From NCBI GenBank assembly GCA_021774335.1, contig JAJFJD010000034.1, positions 1 to 38,170 of the forward strand: DNA of 38,170 nucleotides, written 5' to 3'. The stretch is from Alphaproteobacteria bacterium. Lineage in GTDB: Bacteria > Pseudomonadota > Alphaproteobacteria > UBA8366. How positions within the stretch are numbered: position 1 is the first letter of the stretch; the number at the start of each line of letters is the position of its first letter. Position numbers and translations under genes: made by a program. Positions 16,223-25,107 of this stretch are shown in pieces. The notes beneath the pieces are model-generated. The model was not told where the DNA came from. It was given only the letters and a program-made list of their open reading frames with translations, and did not search any database.

Positions 16223-16852
16223 ATGATTATTCACAAGGTGGCACATTTCGCAGTCGCAGCAGCCCTGATGACGGTGGTCGGGTTGAGTTTTCCGGCGACG
16301 GCTGAGTCGAGGGGCCAAACGGCCGATCCGATCATTTTCATCCAGAAATTGGCGAATCAGGCGATTAACGTCCTATCGACGCAAAACGGATCGCTGAAGG
16401 AGCGGGAAGATCAGTTCCGCGACCTTCTGCGCGATGATTTCGCAATGGACAAAATCGGCCGGTTTGTCGCCGGCGGATTCTGGCGCAAGATGAGCGAAGA
16501 ACAGCGTTCGACCTACCAAAAGCTGTTCAGCGAATGGGTCCTCAAGACCTACTCGGCCCGTCTTGGCGGCTATTCCGGCGAACAATTCAAAGTGATCAAG
16601 AAATCGTCTGCGGGCAAACGGGACGTCATCGTGCATACCCGGATCCAGCAGAATGCGGGTAACGCGTTCAACGCGAATTGGCGGGTTCGTAAGCTCGATG
16701 ATCGCTATAAAATAATCGACATCTATGTCGAAGGCGTCAGCATGGCGGTGACGCAGCGTTCGGAATTCGACGCGATCCTGCGCAAGCACGGCATTGACGG
16801 CCTGATCAGCCAACTGCGCAACCGGCTTTCAAAGCTCTCGACCGCGTCATAA
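16223..16852 (+). CDS. MlaC/Ttg2D family phospholipid-binding periplasmic protein
   Basis: A 209-residue exported protein with a signal peptide (hydrophobic residues 8-22, cleavage near ATA-E). The mature part has the MlaC pattern: a helical lead with FRDLLRDDFAMDKIGRFVAG, FWRKMSEEQRSTYQKLFSEWV, and the VTQRSEFDAILRKHGIDGLI C-terminus. MlaC proteins ferry phospholipids or hopanoid-like lipids between the inner-membrane MlaFEDB complex and the outer membrane. I chose the ATG at 16223 because it begins the signal peptide; the roughly 200 bases before it are AT-rich and show no coding character. No mlaF, E, D or B gene is adjacent. A strong terminator follows. Confidence 0.88.
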   Translation: MIIHKVAHFAVAAALMTVVGLSFPATAESRGQTADPIIFIQKLANQAINVLSTQNGSLKEREDQFRDLLRDDFAMDKIGRFVAGGFWRKMSEEQRSTYQKLFSEWVLKTYSARLGGYSGEQFKVIKKSSAGKRDVIVHTRIQQNAGNAFNANWRVRKLDDRYKIIDIYVEGVSMAVTQRSEFDAILRKHGIDGLISQLRNRLSKLSTAS

Positions 16853-16886
16853 TCGCATAAACCACCAAATCGATTGGTGTTTCTCG

Positions 16887-16914
16887 CGGCCGGCATCTTG
16901 CCGGCCGTTGTTTT
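16887..16914 (+). terminator. Rho-independent terminator after mlaC-like gene
   Basis: A perfect 9-bp stem, CGGCCGGCA at 16887-16895 pairing with TGCCGGCCG at 16899-16907 around a three-base TCT loop, is followed by TTGTTTT. It begins 35 bases after the stop codon. A smaller hairpin, CACCAA-N5-TTGGTG, precedes it at about 16863-16879. Confidence 0.85.
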
Positions 16915-16958
16915 ACGGGCAATAGTGCAGCGCTCAAACAAAGCGCAAGGGGAGATAC

Positions 16959-17933
16959 ATGCTCAAGGCAGCGATTGTCGGACTGGGGGGCTGGGGCCAA
17001 ATTCTGGTCAATTCGGTCCAGGGGAAAAGCGACGCGATCCAATTTACCGCCGGGGTCACCCGCACGCCGCCTAAAGCGCAGGACTTCGCCGACAAGCATG
17101 GATTTCCGCTGGACAACGACTATGACGCAGCGTTGAGCGACCCGGATATCGACGCCATCGTCCTGGCGACACCGCATCAGCAGCATGCCGATCAGATCAT
17201 CTCTGCCGCCGCTGCCGGCAAGCATATCTTCGTCGAAAAACCCTTCACGATGACCAAGGAAAGCGCCGAAGCGGCCGTTGCCGCCGCCAAGGATGCGGAC
17301 CGGGTCCTGGCCCTCGGTCATAACCGGCGGTTCCTGCCGTCGGTGTTGGAACTGAAGAAGCGGCTCGCGGCGGAGGCACTCGGCACGATCCTTCACATCG
17401 AGACAAATTTCTCGGGCGCGAGCGGCCTGCGCTTCCATCCCGACAATTGGCGGTCAAACCGGCGCGAAAGCCCCGCCGGCGGCATGGGTGCGATGGGTAT
17501 TCACATGGTCGATATGATGATCAATCTCTGCGGTCCGATGACGGAAGCCCGCACCATCAGCACCCGGCGCGCCGTGGAAATAGACATCGACGATACGACG
17601 TCGATACTGTTCCGCTTCGCGAATGGCATGACCGGATATCTCGGCACCCTCGCCGCAACCGTTCCGACGCAGCGGATTGAAATCTTCGGTTCCAAGGGTT
17701 CGATTGAGATTCGCGGCGAACTATCGTTTACGCACCGTCCGATCGACGGGACGGTCGAGCCGATCGACTATCCGAAATTCGACAAGGAAGAGGCCGAGTT
17801 GGAAGCCTTCGCGGCTGCATGCGCCGGCGGTCCCGTCTATCCGCTCCCGACCGACGAGGCTATTCACGGCATCGCCGTCTTCGAAGCGATCGTGGAATCC
17901 GCCCTATCGGACAAACCGGTCAAGATCGCCTGA
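16959..17933 (+). CDS. Gfo/Idh/MocA family NAD(P)-dependent oxidoreductase
   Basis: A 324-residue two-domain dehydrogenase. The Rossmann domain opens with AIVGLGGWGQ and contains DIDAIVLATPHQQHADQI. The catalytic EKPF motif (Lys) is at about residues 93-96 (EKPFTMT). The C-terminal alpha/beta substrate domain has the GGMGAMGIHMVDMM segment with the expected His. Members oxidise sugars, inositols, sugar acids or related alcohols. The start has AAGGGGAGA 5-6 bases upstream. It converges on an epimerase gene with 10 bases between stops. The substrate is unknown. Confidence 0.92.
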   Translation: MLKAAIVGLGGWGQILVNSVQGKSDAIQFTAGVTRTPPKAQDFADKHGFPLDNDYDAALSDPDIDAIVLATPHQQHADQIISAAAAGKHIFVEKPFTMTKESAEAAVAAAKDADRVLALGHNRRFLPSVLELKKRLAAEALGTILHIETNFSGASGLRFHPDNWRSNRRESPAGGMGAMGIHMVDMMINLCGPMTEARTISTRRAVEIDIDDTTSILFRFANGMTGYLGTLAATVPTQRIEIFGSKGSIEIRGELSFTHRPIDGTVEPIDYPKFDKEEAELEAFAAACAGGPVYPLPTDEAIHGIAVFEAIVESALSDKPVKIA

Positions 17934-17943
17934 CCGGCAGCCA

Positions 17944-18945
17944 TCACGACAAATAGCGAAACCAGTCTTCGGTCGCGTCGGCAATCGAGTCCGGCGTCCA
18001 GATCGGCGCATCGCGCCAATGTTCGATATGTTCGAGCAGGATGGCGATGCCTTCATCGAAGGTGACCTCGGGCTTCCAGTCGGTCGCCGTCCGGAATTTC
18101 GTGGCGTCCGCGAAGGTAACGTCCGGCTCGCCGGGACGTTTCGGGATCGCCACCCGGTCGCCGCCGAGCAGTTCGACGATACGGTTGACCGTATAATGGC
18201 CGCCGGACCCGATATTGTAGGCCTCACCCGCGACATCGGCGGATGCGGCGGTCTGAAACGCCCGCACCACGTCGCCCACGAAAGTGAAGTCACGGCTCTG
18301 CGTGCCGTCTCCGACGACGGTGAACGGCTCCTCCGCCAGCTTCTGAGCCAGAAAGACACCGAAGACCGCCCCATAGGCGCCGGTCGTACGGCTGCGCGGC
18401 CCGTACACGTTGAACAGCCGCAGCGAGACCACGGGCAGATCGTAGACCTTCCCCCAATGCAGGGCGATCCGCTCGCCCAGATACTTGGTCAACGCGTAAG
18501 GATATTCCGGATCGATCGCGGCCGTTTCCGGGGTCGGTGTGATTGGATCCGCGCCATAGCAGGACCCGGAGGCCGCATATACCAGTTTCTGGACGCCGGC
18601 CTCTCGCGCCGCCTCCAACACCGCGACGGTGCCGTCGACATTGACCCGGTGATACAGCAGCGGCTGGCGGATCGACGGGACAATGTCGGCAAGGCCGGCC
18701 AGATGAAACACCCAATTGACGCCGGTCATTTCCGCGCGCATGCCGTCGAGATCGCAGATGTCGGTTTCCACAAACCGAAATCGGTCATTCCCTTCATGCT
18801 GCGCCAGGTTCTCCCGGCGGCCGGTCATCAGGTTGTCCACGGCGACAACGGAATGGCCGTGGCCGATCAATAGATCGACGAGATGGCTTCCGATAAATCC
18901 CGCCGCCCCCGTTACCAGGCATGTACGGCATTCGACGTCACTCAA
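17944..18945 (-). CDS. NAD-dependent epimerase/dehydratase (extended SDR, nucleotide-sugar type)
   Basis: A protein of 333 residues from a TTG start. The NAD motif GAAGFIG is at residues 13-19, the SDR catalytic set is SGS near 126-128 with YALTK at 150-154, and the ending EVTFDEGIAILLEH fits UDP-glucose 4-epimerase-like enzymes. I used the TTG at 18945 because GAGGAAA sits 6 bases upstream and the Rossmann fold begins right after; reading further upstream gives a long extension without SDR character. It lies 44 bases downstream of CT2 and may be the last gene of that operon. A link to the thymidylyltransferase gene nearby would make nucleotide-sugar synthesis plausible (inference). Confidence 0.88.
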   Translation of the reverse strand: MSDVECRTCLVTGAAGFIGSHLVDLLIGHGHSVVAVDNLMTGRRENLAQHEGNDRFRFVETDICDLDGMRAEMTGVNWVFHLAGLADIVPSIRQPLLYHRVNVDGTVAVLEAAREAGVQKLVYAASGSCYGADPITPTPETAAIDPEYPYALTKYLGERIALHWGKVYDLPVVSLRLFNVYGPRSRTTGAYGAVFGVFLAQKLAEEPFTVVGDGTQSRDFTFVGDVVRAFQTAASADVAGEAYNIGSGGHYTVNRIVELLGGDRVAIPKRPGEPDVTFADATKFRTATDWKPEVTFDEGIAILLEHIEHWRDAPIWTPDSIADATEDWFRYLS

Positions 18946-18989
18946 TGATCGTTTCCTCGAAGGACCGGCGCAAAGTGCAAGACCGTAAT

Positions 18990-20552
18990 CTAGGGCCGGA
19001 CACCGGCCTTGAGCTTGGGTCCGAGTTCGGTTTTCAAGCGCGTCTGCGCCAATTCGATGAACTGGCAAAGGTAGGGCCGCGTTTCGCGCGGGTCGATGAT
19101 GTCCTCGACACCGAAGGCCGCCGCCGTCCGCATGGGCGCCCCATAAGCGCGCAATTCTTCTTCGAGTTCCTGTTCGCGCAGCTTGGGATCCTCCGCACCC
19201 GCGATCTCCCGGCGATAGGCTACCGCGACACCGCCTTCGACCGGCAGTGAGCCCCATTCCGCCGACGGCCAAGCGATACGGAATTCCAAACCGCGTTTGT
19301 GACAGGTCGCCATGCCCGCCATGCCGTAGCATTTTCGAATGACCACGGTAACGACCGGGACGGTCACCTGCGACGCCACATAGACCGCCCGCATACCGTC
19401 CCGCAGCACGCCAGCCTCTTCGGCCTGCAGGCCAACCATGAAGCCCGGCACATCCACCAGAAAGACCAGCGGAATGCGAAACATGTCGCACAGCTCCATG
19501 AACCGGACCTGCTTACGGGCCGCTGGGCCGTCCATCGCGCCGCCGTAAACCATGGGATTGTTGGCGACAACGCCAACCGGATGACCGTTCAATCGTGCGA
19601 AACTGGTGATCAACCCCTTCCCGAAGCTCGGCTGCATCTCGAAGACCGACTCCGAATCGACCACAAGCTTGATCAACTGCCGCATGTTGTACGCGCGGCG
19701 GCGTTGCTCGGGCACGATCGACAGCAGCTTCTCCTCGCAACGGTCGACCGGATCGTCGCAATCGACGACCGGGGGGAGTTCCCAGACATTCTGCGGCATA
19801 AAGCTCAGAAAGCGCCGGACCAGATCGAAACACTCTTCCTCGCTGTCGGCGACATTGTCGATCGCCCCGGCCTTGTCGACCGCCACCTGCGGGCCGCCGA
19901 GGTCTTCCTTACTGATGGCTTGACCGAGGGAGCGCTGCACGACTGCCGGGCCGGCAGCGAAGATCTGGCTGCTGTCCCGCACCATGACGGAGAAATGCGA
20001 GAGCATCGCCCGCCCCGCCGGGCCGCCCGCGGCCGAACCCAGCACCGCGCTCACCACCGGCACCTCGCCCATCAGGTCGATCGACCGGTCGAAGCTGTCG
20101 ACACCGGGAAACACCGTATGCCCGCGCCGCTTGGCGGAGGTCACCGACCCCCCGGCGCCGTCGATGAGATTGATCAGCGGAATGCGGTAGCCATGAGCAA
20201 GATCCTCGACGAATCCGCCCTGGCCGCCCTTGCGTTTGTCGAGCGATGCGGTCGTGCCGCCGCGCACCGTGAAATCTTCGCCGCCGATCGCGACAGCGCG
20301 CCCATCGATCTTGCCCAGCCCCATGACATACGGTGCGGGGACAACGTGTTTGAGCGTCGTGCCGTCATACTCTTCAACGCCGGTCAGTTTACCAACTTCC
20401 TGAAAACTGCCGCTGTCGACAAGCCCTGCAATGCGTTCGCGTACCGTCAGGCGATTCTGCGCGTGCTGGCGTTCGACATTCGCCGCGCCGCCTTGTTCTT
20501 CCGCCCACGCGCGACGCCGTCGAAGCTCGTCGACGGCCGATTCCCAGCTCAT
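18990..20552 (-). CDS. Acyl-CoA carboxylase carboxyltransferase subunit, second copy (CT2)
   Basis: A 520-residue biotin-dependent carboxyltransferase with two crotonase-like halves, related to propionyl-/methylmalonyl-CoA and acetyl-CoA carboxylase beta subunits. The N-half has RLTVRERIAGLVDSGSF and GGEDFTVRGGT. The usual SGARIQEG oxyanion loop is here DGAGGSVTS. The C-half has NNPMVYGGAMDGPAARK, LVDVPGFMVG and an RKCYGMAG segment in place of the usual RKAYGGAY. It is only distantly similar to CT1 in the same operon. The start is 33 bases after the BCCP stop. Which acyl-CoA it accepts, and whether it acts with CT1 as a hetero-oligomer, is not shown by sequence. Confidence 0.92.
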   Translation of the reverse strand: MSWESAVDELRRRRAWAEEQGGAANVERQHAQNRLTVRERIAGLVDSGSFQEVGKLTGVEEYDGTTLKHVVPAPYVMGLGKIDGRAVAIGGEDFTVRGGTTASLDKRKGGQGGFVEDLAHGYRIPLINLIDGAGGSVTSAKRRGHTVFPGVDSFDRSIDLMGEVPVVSAVLGSAAGGPAGRAMLSHFSVMVRDSSQIFAAGPAVVQRSLGQAISKEDLGGPQVAVDKAGAIDNVADSEEECFDLVRRFLSFMPQNVWELPPVVDCDDPVDRCEEKLLSIVPEQRRRAYNMRQLIKLVVDSESVFEMQPSFGKGLITSFARLNGHPVGVVANNPMVYGGAMDGPAARKQVRFMELCDMFRIPLVFLVDVPGFMVGLQAEEAGVLRDGMRAVYVASQVTVPVVTVVIRKCYGMAGMATCHKRGLEFRIAWPSAEWGSLPVEGGVAVAYRREIAGAEDPKLREQELEEELRAYGAPMRTAAAFGVEDIIDPRETRPYLCQFIELAQTRLKTELGPKLKAGVRP

Positions 20553-20585
20553 TGTGTCCTGCCTCTCCTGCCCGGCGATCGTCCG

Positions 20586-20810
20586 TTAGTCGGTTTCGAC
20601 CACGGCGACGACTTGGCCTTCGGCCACCGGTTCTTCTTCCTTGACCTTCACCTCGACAAGTTTGCCGTCTTCGGTCGAGATGACGGGAATTTCCATCTTC
20701 ATCGACTCAAGAATCATGATCGTGTCGCCGTCGGCCACGGTGGCTCCGACTTCCATCTCGATCTTCCAAACCGTGCCGGTCACTTCCGATTGAATTTCTT
20801 CGCGTGCCAT
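20586..20810 (-). CDS. Stand-alone biotin carboxyl carrier protein
   Basis: A 74-residue protein that consists only of a biotinyl/lipoyl domain. The biotinylation motif is ESMKME with the target Lys at residue 38, preceded by the typical hairpin (GTVWKIEMEVGATVADGDT). It would carry carboxybiotin between the biotin carboxylase and carboxyltransferase subunits encoded on each side. It lacks the Pro/Ala-rich N-terminal extension of AccB of fatty-acid synthesis, so it is a dedicated carrier for this complex. Confidence 0.95.
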   Translation of the reverse strand: MAREEIQSEVTGTVWKIEMEVGATVADGDTIMILESMKMEIPVISTEDGKLVEVKVKEEEPVAEGQVVAVVETD

Positions 20811-20841
20811 TGTTGTTCTTCGAACTCCTGTATCTCTGGGT

Positions 20842-22182
20842 CTAGCTTGAAATGACGGACTGGGTCAGTCCGGTATGCACGTCGCCCGCCCGGAACGCCT
20901 CGGATTGAAGCAGGGTGACGAGTGCGGGGATATTGGATTTCACGCCACGAATTTCAAACGCTTCCAACGCCTCTACCAGTTTAGCGATCGCCGCGTCGCG
21001 CGTATCCGCACGGGCGATAACCTTCGCCAGCATCGGGTCGTAGAACGGCGTGACATCCTGGCCTTCCTTATACCCTGAATCGACCCGCACGGAAGACTCT
21101 ACCGGCGGCCGGAAGGTTTCCAAAGGACCCGGAGACGGGAAGAAGGTCTTGGGGTCTTCGGCGTAGACGCGCGCCTGAATTGCATGGCCCTTGATCGCGA
21201 TGTCGGCCGGCAGGATATCCGCAAGTGCTTCGCCCGCCGCCGACTGCAGTTGTGCCTTCACGAGATCCACGCCAGTCACCTCTTCGGTAACGCCATGCTC
21301 GACCTGCAGCCGCGTATTGACTTCAAGAAAGTTAAAACCGCCGTCCTGCCCCATCAGCATTTCGACGGTGCCGATGTTGTCATACCCGAGGGACTGCAGC
21401 GTCTCGGCGATCTCGGTCGCCAGCGCGTCGAGCGTATCGCGCGCGACGCCCGGCGCCGGAGCCTCCTCGATCACTTTCTGATGCCGGCGTTGGACCGAGC
21501 AATCGCGCTCAAACAGATGCCGAACACCGCCATGCTGATCGCCCAGAATTTGGAATTCCACATGGCGCGGCTTTTCAACCAACCGCTCTAGATAGACATC
21601 GGCGTTGCCGAAGCCGCGTTCGGCCATCGACCGCGCGCGCTTCAGCGCTTTTTCCAATTCTTCGTCATTCCGTGCGGGCAACATGCCAATGCCCCCACCG
21701 CCGGCCGCCGGCTTGATCAGCACCGGATAACCCAACTTGGCGGCTTCCGCCGCGGCATCATCGTCCGGGGTCAGAACGCTCGACCCGCCACCGACCGTCA
21801 TCCCGTGTTGCGCGACCAGATCGCGGGCCCGCGTCTTATGCCCCATCGCGGAAATCCACTTGGAAGACGGGCCGATAAAGGTCGCGCCGGTGCTTTGTAC
21901 ACGATCCGCGAAATCGGCGTTCTCGGCCAGAAAGCCATAGCCGGGATGCAGGCCATCGGCGCCGCATTTCTGCAGCGTTTCAATCAAGATGTCCTGGTTC
22001 AAATAGCTCTCGCGTGGGCTGCCCGGGCCGATCTCGAATGTCTCGTCGGCCTCCTCCAGATAGGGGCATTCCGCATCGGCTTCGGAATACACGACGGCGG
22101 ATTTCACACCCATCGCCCGCAGGCTGCGCAGGATGCGCGCCGCGACGGCGCCTCGGTTTGCGATCAAGACTTTCTGGAACAT
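20842..22182 (-). CDS. Biotin carboxylase subunit of an acyl-CoA carboxylase
   Basis: A 446-residue ATP-grasp enzyme that carboxylates biotin from bicarbonate and ATP. It begins with KVLIANRGAVAARILRS (biotin carboxylase N-domain), has the glycine-rich ATP loop (KPAAGGGGIGML), HVEFQILGDQHG, ERDCSVQRRHQKVIEEAPA, and the FNFLEVNTRLQVEHGVTEE catalytic segment. Length matches a separate biotin carboxylase rather than the fused alpha subunits of about 660 residues. A TTPFYD-like VTPFYDPMLAK motif closes the domain. It lies between CT1 and the carrier, with gaps of 9 and 31 bases. Confidence 0.95.
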   Translation of the reverse strand: MFQKVLIANRGAVAARILRSLRAMGVKSAVVYSEADAECPYLEEADETFEIGPGSPRESYLNQDILIETLQKCGADGLHPGYGFLAENADFADRVQSTGATFIGPSSKWISAMGHKTRARDLVAQHGMTVGGGSSVLTPDDDAAAEAAKLGYPVLIKPAAGGGGIGMLPARNDEELEKALKRARSMAERGFGNADVYLERLVEKPRHVEFQILGDQHGGVRHLFERDCSVQRRHQKVIEEAPAPGVARDTLDALATEIAETLQSLGYDNIGTVEMLMGQDGGFNFLEVNTRLQVEHGVTEEVTGVDLVKAQLQSAAGEALADILPADIAIKGHAIQARVYAEDPKTFFPSPGPLETFRPPVESSVRVDSGYKEGQDVTPFYDPMLAKVIARADTRDAAIAKLVEALEAFEIRGVKSNIPALVTLLQSEAFRAGDVHTGLTQSVISS

Positions 22183-22191
22183 GTGCTTCCT

Positions 22192-23742
22192 TTAATAGCT
22201 GGTGGGCCAGTTGTTCAACAGATGCTGGCCCACGCCATTGCTGAGACGCCTTTCGTGCACCTGCAGCATGCGCAACAGCCAATTCCGGGTCTCCTCCGGT
22301 TTGATGACTTGTTGGACCGCATAGCAAGCCGCCAAATCCCAAACGCTGTTCTCCTGGCTGATCTTTTCGAATTCAGCCTCGAACCGCGCCGGATCTTCTT
22401 CTTCGAGCCGCTGACCTTCGCGGCCATGCACCACATTCACGGCAAAAGCCGGATCCATGAAGCTCACCTCGGCGGTCACCCAGGCGCACACATCGTCGGC
22501 GTTCTTGCCGCCGCCCATGTTGATATACGCCTGACCGTAATTCTTCCGGACCATGACCGTCAGTTTCGGCACCGTTACGAGTTGCAGGGCATTCATAAAA
22601 TTCATGATCTTGCCCGGCGCACGCTGGCGCTCTGCTTCGATCCCGATCACAAATCCCGGATTATCGACGAAGAAGACGAGAGGGATATTATACGAATCGC
22701 ACAAGACCATGAAACTGATGATCTTGTCGCAGGCCTGGGCATCCATAGCCCCCGCCTTGAACAGCGGATTGTTGGCGATGAGCCCGACAGATTTGCCATC
22801 AATCCGCGTCAACGCCGTCACCGCGGTGCGGCCGAAGCGCGGTTTCAATTCGAAATAGCTATCCGTGTCGACGACCGCGCGGATGACCTTGCGCATGTCA
22901 TAGACCTTCGACCGGCTGTCCGGCACCAAGTCCCCGACGGACGCGGCGGCGTCCCCGGACCCCGCCGCAACGGCGTGCACCGGCGGCGCTTCGTTGCAAT
23001 GGGTCGGCATGTAGCTCAGGAAGGTCTTGATCGCGTCGATCGCTTCTTCGTCCGTATCGACGAATTGATCGATCAGACCCGTCGTTTCCGCATGCATCTT
23101 CCAGCCACCGAGCGCCTCGCCGTCGATCTTCTCTCCGATCGCCATCGAGACGAGCCGTTCGCTCGACACCGCCATCACCGCCCCTTTGCGCATGACGCTG
23201 AAATCGGCGAGGCAGGTGTACCAGGTCGACGAGCCGTAGCACATGCCAAGCGCGGCGGCGGCCCACGGCGATTCACGCAACCGGCGATACTGCGCCGGAT
23301 TGTTGGCGAGCAGGTTGCCCATCCCGAATGCGCCCATATTGTCCGGGATGCGGGCACCCGACGATTCGCCGAGGAAGACCAAGGGCAGGCCACGCTCCGT
23401 TGCGGTGCGCTGCATCTGGCCGATCTTTTTCATGTTGGTCGCGGCAGACGACGCGCCCTTCACGGTAAAATCATTCACAACGCCGACCGCATCCCTGCCA
23501 TCGATACGGCCGTAACCGCACAGCTTGCCGTCCCCGGGGCTGCTATCCCGGTCCTCTGGCCGAGCAGATTTCGCGAACAATCCGGATTCCAGGAAACTGC
23601 CGGCATCGAACAGATAGTCGATCCGTTCCCGCGCATTCATCACGCCGGCATTGCGGCGGCGCTCCAGTTTCTTTTCACCACCCATGGCGAGGGCGGTCTC
23701 GCGGCGTTTTTCGTATTCGTCGAGGAGCTTCTTGTCCGTCAT
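22192..23742 (-). CDS. Acyl-CoA carboxylase carboxyltransferase subunit, first copy (CT1)
   Basis: A protein of 516 residues from the ATG at 23742; reading further upstream would run into the CoA-transferase gene. Both crotonase-like halves are present. The N-half has GVMNARERIDYLFDAGSF, VNDFTVKGAS and SSGARIPDN, which keeps the SGARI oxyanion loop of propionyl-CoA carboxylases. The C-half has NNPLFKAGAMDAQACDK, FVDNPGFVIG and RKNYGQAYINM. The residue after the GxAY motif is Ile; I believe Asp is usual there in propionyl-CoA carboxylases, so a different acyl preference is likely (recalled family knowledge, to be checked by alignment). One base separates it from the CoA-transferase stop. Confidence 0.93.
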   Translation of the reverse strand: MTDKKLLDEYEKRRETALAMGGEKKLERRRNAGVMNARERIDYLFDAGSFLESGLFAKSARPEDRDSSPGDGKLCGYGRIDGRDAVGVVNDFTVKGASSAATNMKKIGQMQRTATERGLPLVFLGESSGARIPDNMGAFGMGNLLANNPAQYRRLRESPWAAAALGMCYGSSTWYTCLADFSVMRKGAVMAVSSERLVSMAIGEKIDGEALGGWKMHAETTGLIDQFVDTDEEAIDAIKTFLSYMPTHCNEAPPVHAVAAGSGDAAASVGDLVPDSRSKVYDMRKVIRAVVDTDSYFELKPRFGRTAVTALTRIDGKSVGLIANNPLFKAGAMDAQACDKIISFMVLCDSYNIPLVFFVDNPGFVIGIEAERQRAPGKIMNFMNALQLVTVPKLTVMVRKNYGQAYINMGGGKNADDVCAWVTAEVSFMDPAFAVNVVHGREGQRLEEEDPARFEAEFEKISQENSVWDLAACYAVQQVIKPEETRNWLLRMLQVHERRLSNGVGQHLLNNWPTSY

Positions 23743-23743
23743 C

Positions 23744-24991
23744 TCAATTCCCAGTCTCTGACGCCGCATCGGGCGCTGCCGCCCCACAGTACACGACACC
23801 GTCGTCTTCGAGCGACTTGACCATCGCGGCGTCGAGACCGCACCGCTCCATCAGGAGCGCCCGCGTGTCCACGCCGACCTGCCCGCCGGCATGACGGATG
23901 ATGCCCGGCGTATCGGACAGCTTCGGCACGACATTCGCCTGCTTAACCGTGCCAAGCTCCGCATCATCGACATCCACGAGCATGTCGCGGGACGCATAAT
24001 GCGGATCGCGAAAGACATCCGCCATGGTGAAAATACGGGACGCGGGGACACCGGCATCCTGCAACACCGCATCGATGTCATTTAGCGTATGCGCCAGTGT
24101 CCATTCGGAGATCATCGCGTCGATTTCATCTTCATGCTCGGCGCGGGTCACGAGTGTCGCGAAGCGCGGATCGTCCAGCGCATCCGGCCGTCCGATGGAT
24201 TCCATCAAGCGCCGCCAAGTCGGCTCGCTGACGGCGGCGATATGGATGTACTTGCCATCACTCGACTCGAAAAGGTTGTTCGGCGTGTTGTTGGGCAGCC
24301 GGGATCCGGTTCGCGTCGCGACGAATCCGGTCTTCTCGTAGGCCGGGATGTAAGGTTCCATGAAGTTGAACGCACCCTCGTACAGCGCCGCGTCAATGCA
24401 TTGACCCTTGCCGGTTCTCCCTCGCGCCAGCAGCGCCATCGCAGCCCCATAGGCCGCGTGAAGGCCGGTGATGTAATCGGTCAGGGAAACCGAGACCCGC
24501 GCCGGCGGCCGGTCCGGATCGCCGGTGATGTTCCGCATGCCGCTCATCGCATCGCCAATCACGCCGTACCCGGCGCGCTGGCTGTAGGGCCCGGTCTGTC
24601 CGAAGCCGCTGATGCGCACCATGATCAGCCCGGGATTGATCGCGGCCAAATCGTCGTATCCGAAGCCCCATTTTTCCATCGTGCCGGGGCGAAAATTCTC
24701 GATCAGGACATCCACCTGCTCGACGAGCTTGCGAACCAGATCACGGCCCCGTTCATCGCGAAGGTTGATCGACGCCATGCGCTTGTTGCGGAAGATGCTC
24801 GAGGCATAGAGCGACTTGCCGTCGACCCGTTTGCCCATCGCCCGAACCGGATCGCCGGTCGGAACCTCGATCTTGATGACGTCCGCGCCGAAATCTCCGA
24901 GCATGCGGCCGCAAAAGGGTCCGGCCACCATCGTTCCGAGTTCCAGCACCGTGAAACCCGCTAACGGTCCACCGCCGGCCTCCGCATTCAT
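23744..24991 (-). CDS. CaiB/BaiF family (class III) CoA-transferase
   Basis: A 415-residue family III CoA-transferase. The N-terminal Rossmann-like start reads GFTVLELGTMVAGPF, then GADVIKIEVPTGDP, FRNKRMASINLRD and DVLIENFRPG. The catalytic Asp that forms the aspartyl-CoA intermediate is Asp172 in VSLTDYITG, matching Asp169 of formyl-CoA transferase. Members move CoA from a donor thioester to oxalate, carnitine, mesaconate, succinate, itaconate or similar acids, so this gene would activate the substrate that the downstream carboxylase uses, or recycle its product. It is the first gene after the operator region and is coupled to CT1 by a single base. Confidence 0.93.
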   Translation of the reverse strand: MNAEAGGGPLAGFTVLELGTMVAGPFCGRMLGDFGADVIKIEVPTGDPVRAMGKRVDGKSLYASSIFRNKRMASINLRDERGRDLVRKLVEQVDVLIENFRPGTMEKWGFGYDDLAAINPGLIMVRISGFGQTGPYSQRAGYGVIGDAMSGMRNITGDPDRPPARVSVSLTDYITGLHAAYGAAMALLARGRTGKGQCIDAALYEGAFNFMEPYIPAYEKTGFVATRTGSRLPNNTPNNLFESSDGKYIHIAAVSEPTWRRLMESIGRPDALDDPRFATLVTRAEHEDEIDAMISEWTLAHTLNDIDAVLQDAGVPASRIFTMADVFRDPHYASRDMLVDVDDAELGTVKQANVVPKLSDTPGIIRHAGGQVGVDTRALLMERCGLDAAMVKSLEDDGVVYCGAAAPDAASETGN

Positions 24992-25107
24992 GGCTGGTAT
25001 TCCTCCCGAAATTGAACCCCATCGGCGATCACCGATAACGGCAATACACCGCCATTCGGCATTCCGCAGGATCTCTTCTTTTCGTTCTCATGCCACTCTG
25101 GCCAGCG

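Noticed and set aside
19299..20855. 518-residue plus-strand frame opposite CT2 and the carrier gene
   Set aside because: Shadow frame of the carboxyltransferase; no ribosome site or motif.
21805..23820. 671-residue plus-strand frame opposite CT1 and the biotin carboxylase
   Set aside because: Fully antisense to two well-supported enzymes; low-complexity Arg/His-rich translation and no recognisable domain.
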